A DNA stretch of 64,000 bases, taken from the NCBI GenBank assembly GCA_024398125.1, contig JAKSJO010000002.1:1-64000 (forward strand), written 5' to 3'. The position numbers were made by a program, and so were the translations under genes. Of the stretch, positions 63,527-64,000 are shown piece after piece (positions within the stretch are counted from its first letter, which is position 1; each line of letters starts with the position of its first letter). Below the pieces are notes generated by a model. It was not told the origin of the DNA, ran no database searches, and was given only the letters and a program-made list of their open reading frames with translations. Origin of the DNA: Bacteroidales bacterium (GTDB lineage: Bacteria > Bacteroidota > Bacteroidia > Bacteroidales > UBA932).

Positions 63527-64000
63527 ATGAACAAATCACTTATCACGGCCGCTGCAATGGCGGCCATGCTTTGTTCTTGCGGCAATGCTCCGCAGAATAC
63601 GGCTGACTACGACTTCGAGATCGTAGCCAACCCTATCTTCAGGAACACCCACACCTCGGACCCGGCTCCGCTCGTTGTCGGCAACACCCTATACGTGCTT
63701 TGCGGACATGACCAGTGCTACGAGGACCAGCCTGGTTTCGAAGGCCAGTACGGATACAATCTGACCGAATGGCTGCTATATTCTACCGAGGACATGCTCC
63801 ACTGGAAAGATCATGGTGTGGTCATGAAGCCTACCGATTTCAGCTATGCAGTCGGCGAGGCGTGGGCATCCCAGATCATCGAGTACCAGGGACGCTACTA
63901 CATGTTCACATCGATGCAGGCTGGAGCACCATACAACAGCAAGGTCGTAGGTCTCGCTGTCAGCGACAGTCCTGAAGGCCCTTACGAGGACTACCTCGGA
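63527..64000 (+). CDS. GH43-family lipoprotein, 3' end beyond the window
   Basis: The visible 158 codons start at the ATG at 63527 and begin MNKSLITAAAMAAMLCSCGN, a signal peptide with lipobox MLCSCG. The mature part enters a GH43 propeller: FRNTHTSDPAPLVVGNTLYVLCGHD has the general-base Asp, followed by LTEWLLYSTEDMLHWKDHG and GEAWASQIIEYQGRYYMFTS. A surface xylosidase or arabinofuranosidase is likely. The other catalytic acids lie outside the window. The start is clear because no in-frame start lies upstream and the DUF4380-like gene ends five bases before. Confidence 0.85.
   Translation, partial: MNKSLITAAAMAAMLCSCGNAPQNTADYDFEIVANPIFRNTHTSDPAPLVVGNTLYVLCGHDQCYEDQPGFEGQYGYNLTEWLLYSTEDMLHWKDHGVVMKPTDFSYAVGEAWASQIIEYQGRYYMFTSMQAGAPYNSKVVGLAVSDSPEGPYEDYLG

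Overview
The window looks like chromosome from a Bacteroidales bacterium (phylum Bacteroidota), probably a gut or rumen commensal of the Rikenellaceae/Cryptobacteroides type; the genus is a guess. The reasons are the repeated TAnnTTTG -7 promoter boxes, the lack of Shine-Dalgarno-like starts, a 58-residue Hc1-type histone-like protein, a fimbrillin-like lipoprotein, a complete Na+-NQR operon, many lipoproteins with a short lipobox, and cytoplasmic xylose use linked to secreted hemicellulases. No phage, insertion sequence, CRISPR array or rRNA was seen. The DNA reads as ordinary core chromosome with one local rearrangement near 48.9 kb.

Layout. 1-8 kb: partial tRNA-Asp, mtgA, a CE6-CE1 type esterase, pgi, gpsA/tpiA (minus), then tyrS-rbfA-permease (plus). 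9-16 kb, mostly minus: an operon of M6 protease, small lipoprotein and flavin-reductase-like lipoprotein; hc1; rplY-pth; xerD-clostripain. 16-22 kb: uvrA, a GH51 arabinofuranosidase, a fimbrillin-like lipoprotein. 22-28 kb: nqrABCDEF. 28-35 kb: UvrD/PcrA helicase, a candidate small RNA, a DUF4493/DUF6359-like lipoprotein, an M16 protease. 35-39 kb: a divergent xylose locus, GH43 against xylB plus a GPH symporter. 39-41 kb: a NifU-like scaffold protein with a GGGtGRT protein. 41-49 kb: CE1 esterase, thioredoxin lipoprotein, a phosphatase-mutarotase fusion, ThuA and LamG lipoproteins, then truncated TonB receptor and AraC genes fused head to head. 49-64 kb: DUF1846 protein, SASA esterase, thiM-thiE-thiD under a TPP riboswitch, carB, an esterase, iron alcohol dehydrogenase plus Gfo/Idh/MocA oxidoreductase, an EamA transporter, a DUF4380-like protein and a partial GH43 lipoprotein.

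How the genes fit together. A hemicellulose theme runs through the window: esterases (CE6-CE1, CE1, SASA, a feruloyl-esterase-like alpha/beta hydrolase), GH51 and two GH43 enzymes would remove acyl and arabinosyl groups and release pentoses; the symporter, cytoplasmic GH43 and XylB would bring xylose or xylosides into the pentose phosphate pathway; pgi, tpiA and gpsA are nearby central-metabolism genes. There is no SusC/SusD pair, so this is not a classical polysaccharide utilization locus. Na+-NQR supplies respiratory energy coupling. The thiamin genes are salvage-only (thiazole kinase, HMP kinase, TMP synthase) and lie behind a TPP riboswitch whose terminator can be read directly.

The points most worth a second look are the histidine-phosphatase/aldose-epimerase fusion with matching Pro/Met/Ala-rich insertions, the NifU-like/GGGtGRT pair, the Cys- and acid-rich tail on NqrC, the candidate promoter-hairpin-terminator small RNA after the helicase gene, the interleaved inverted repeats in the hc1 3' region, and the truncated receptor/regulator junction. 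All functional calls come from reading motifs by eye; no database search was run.
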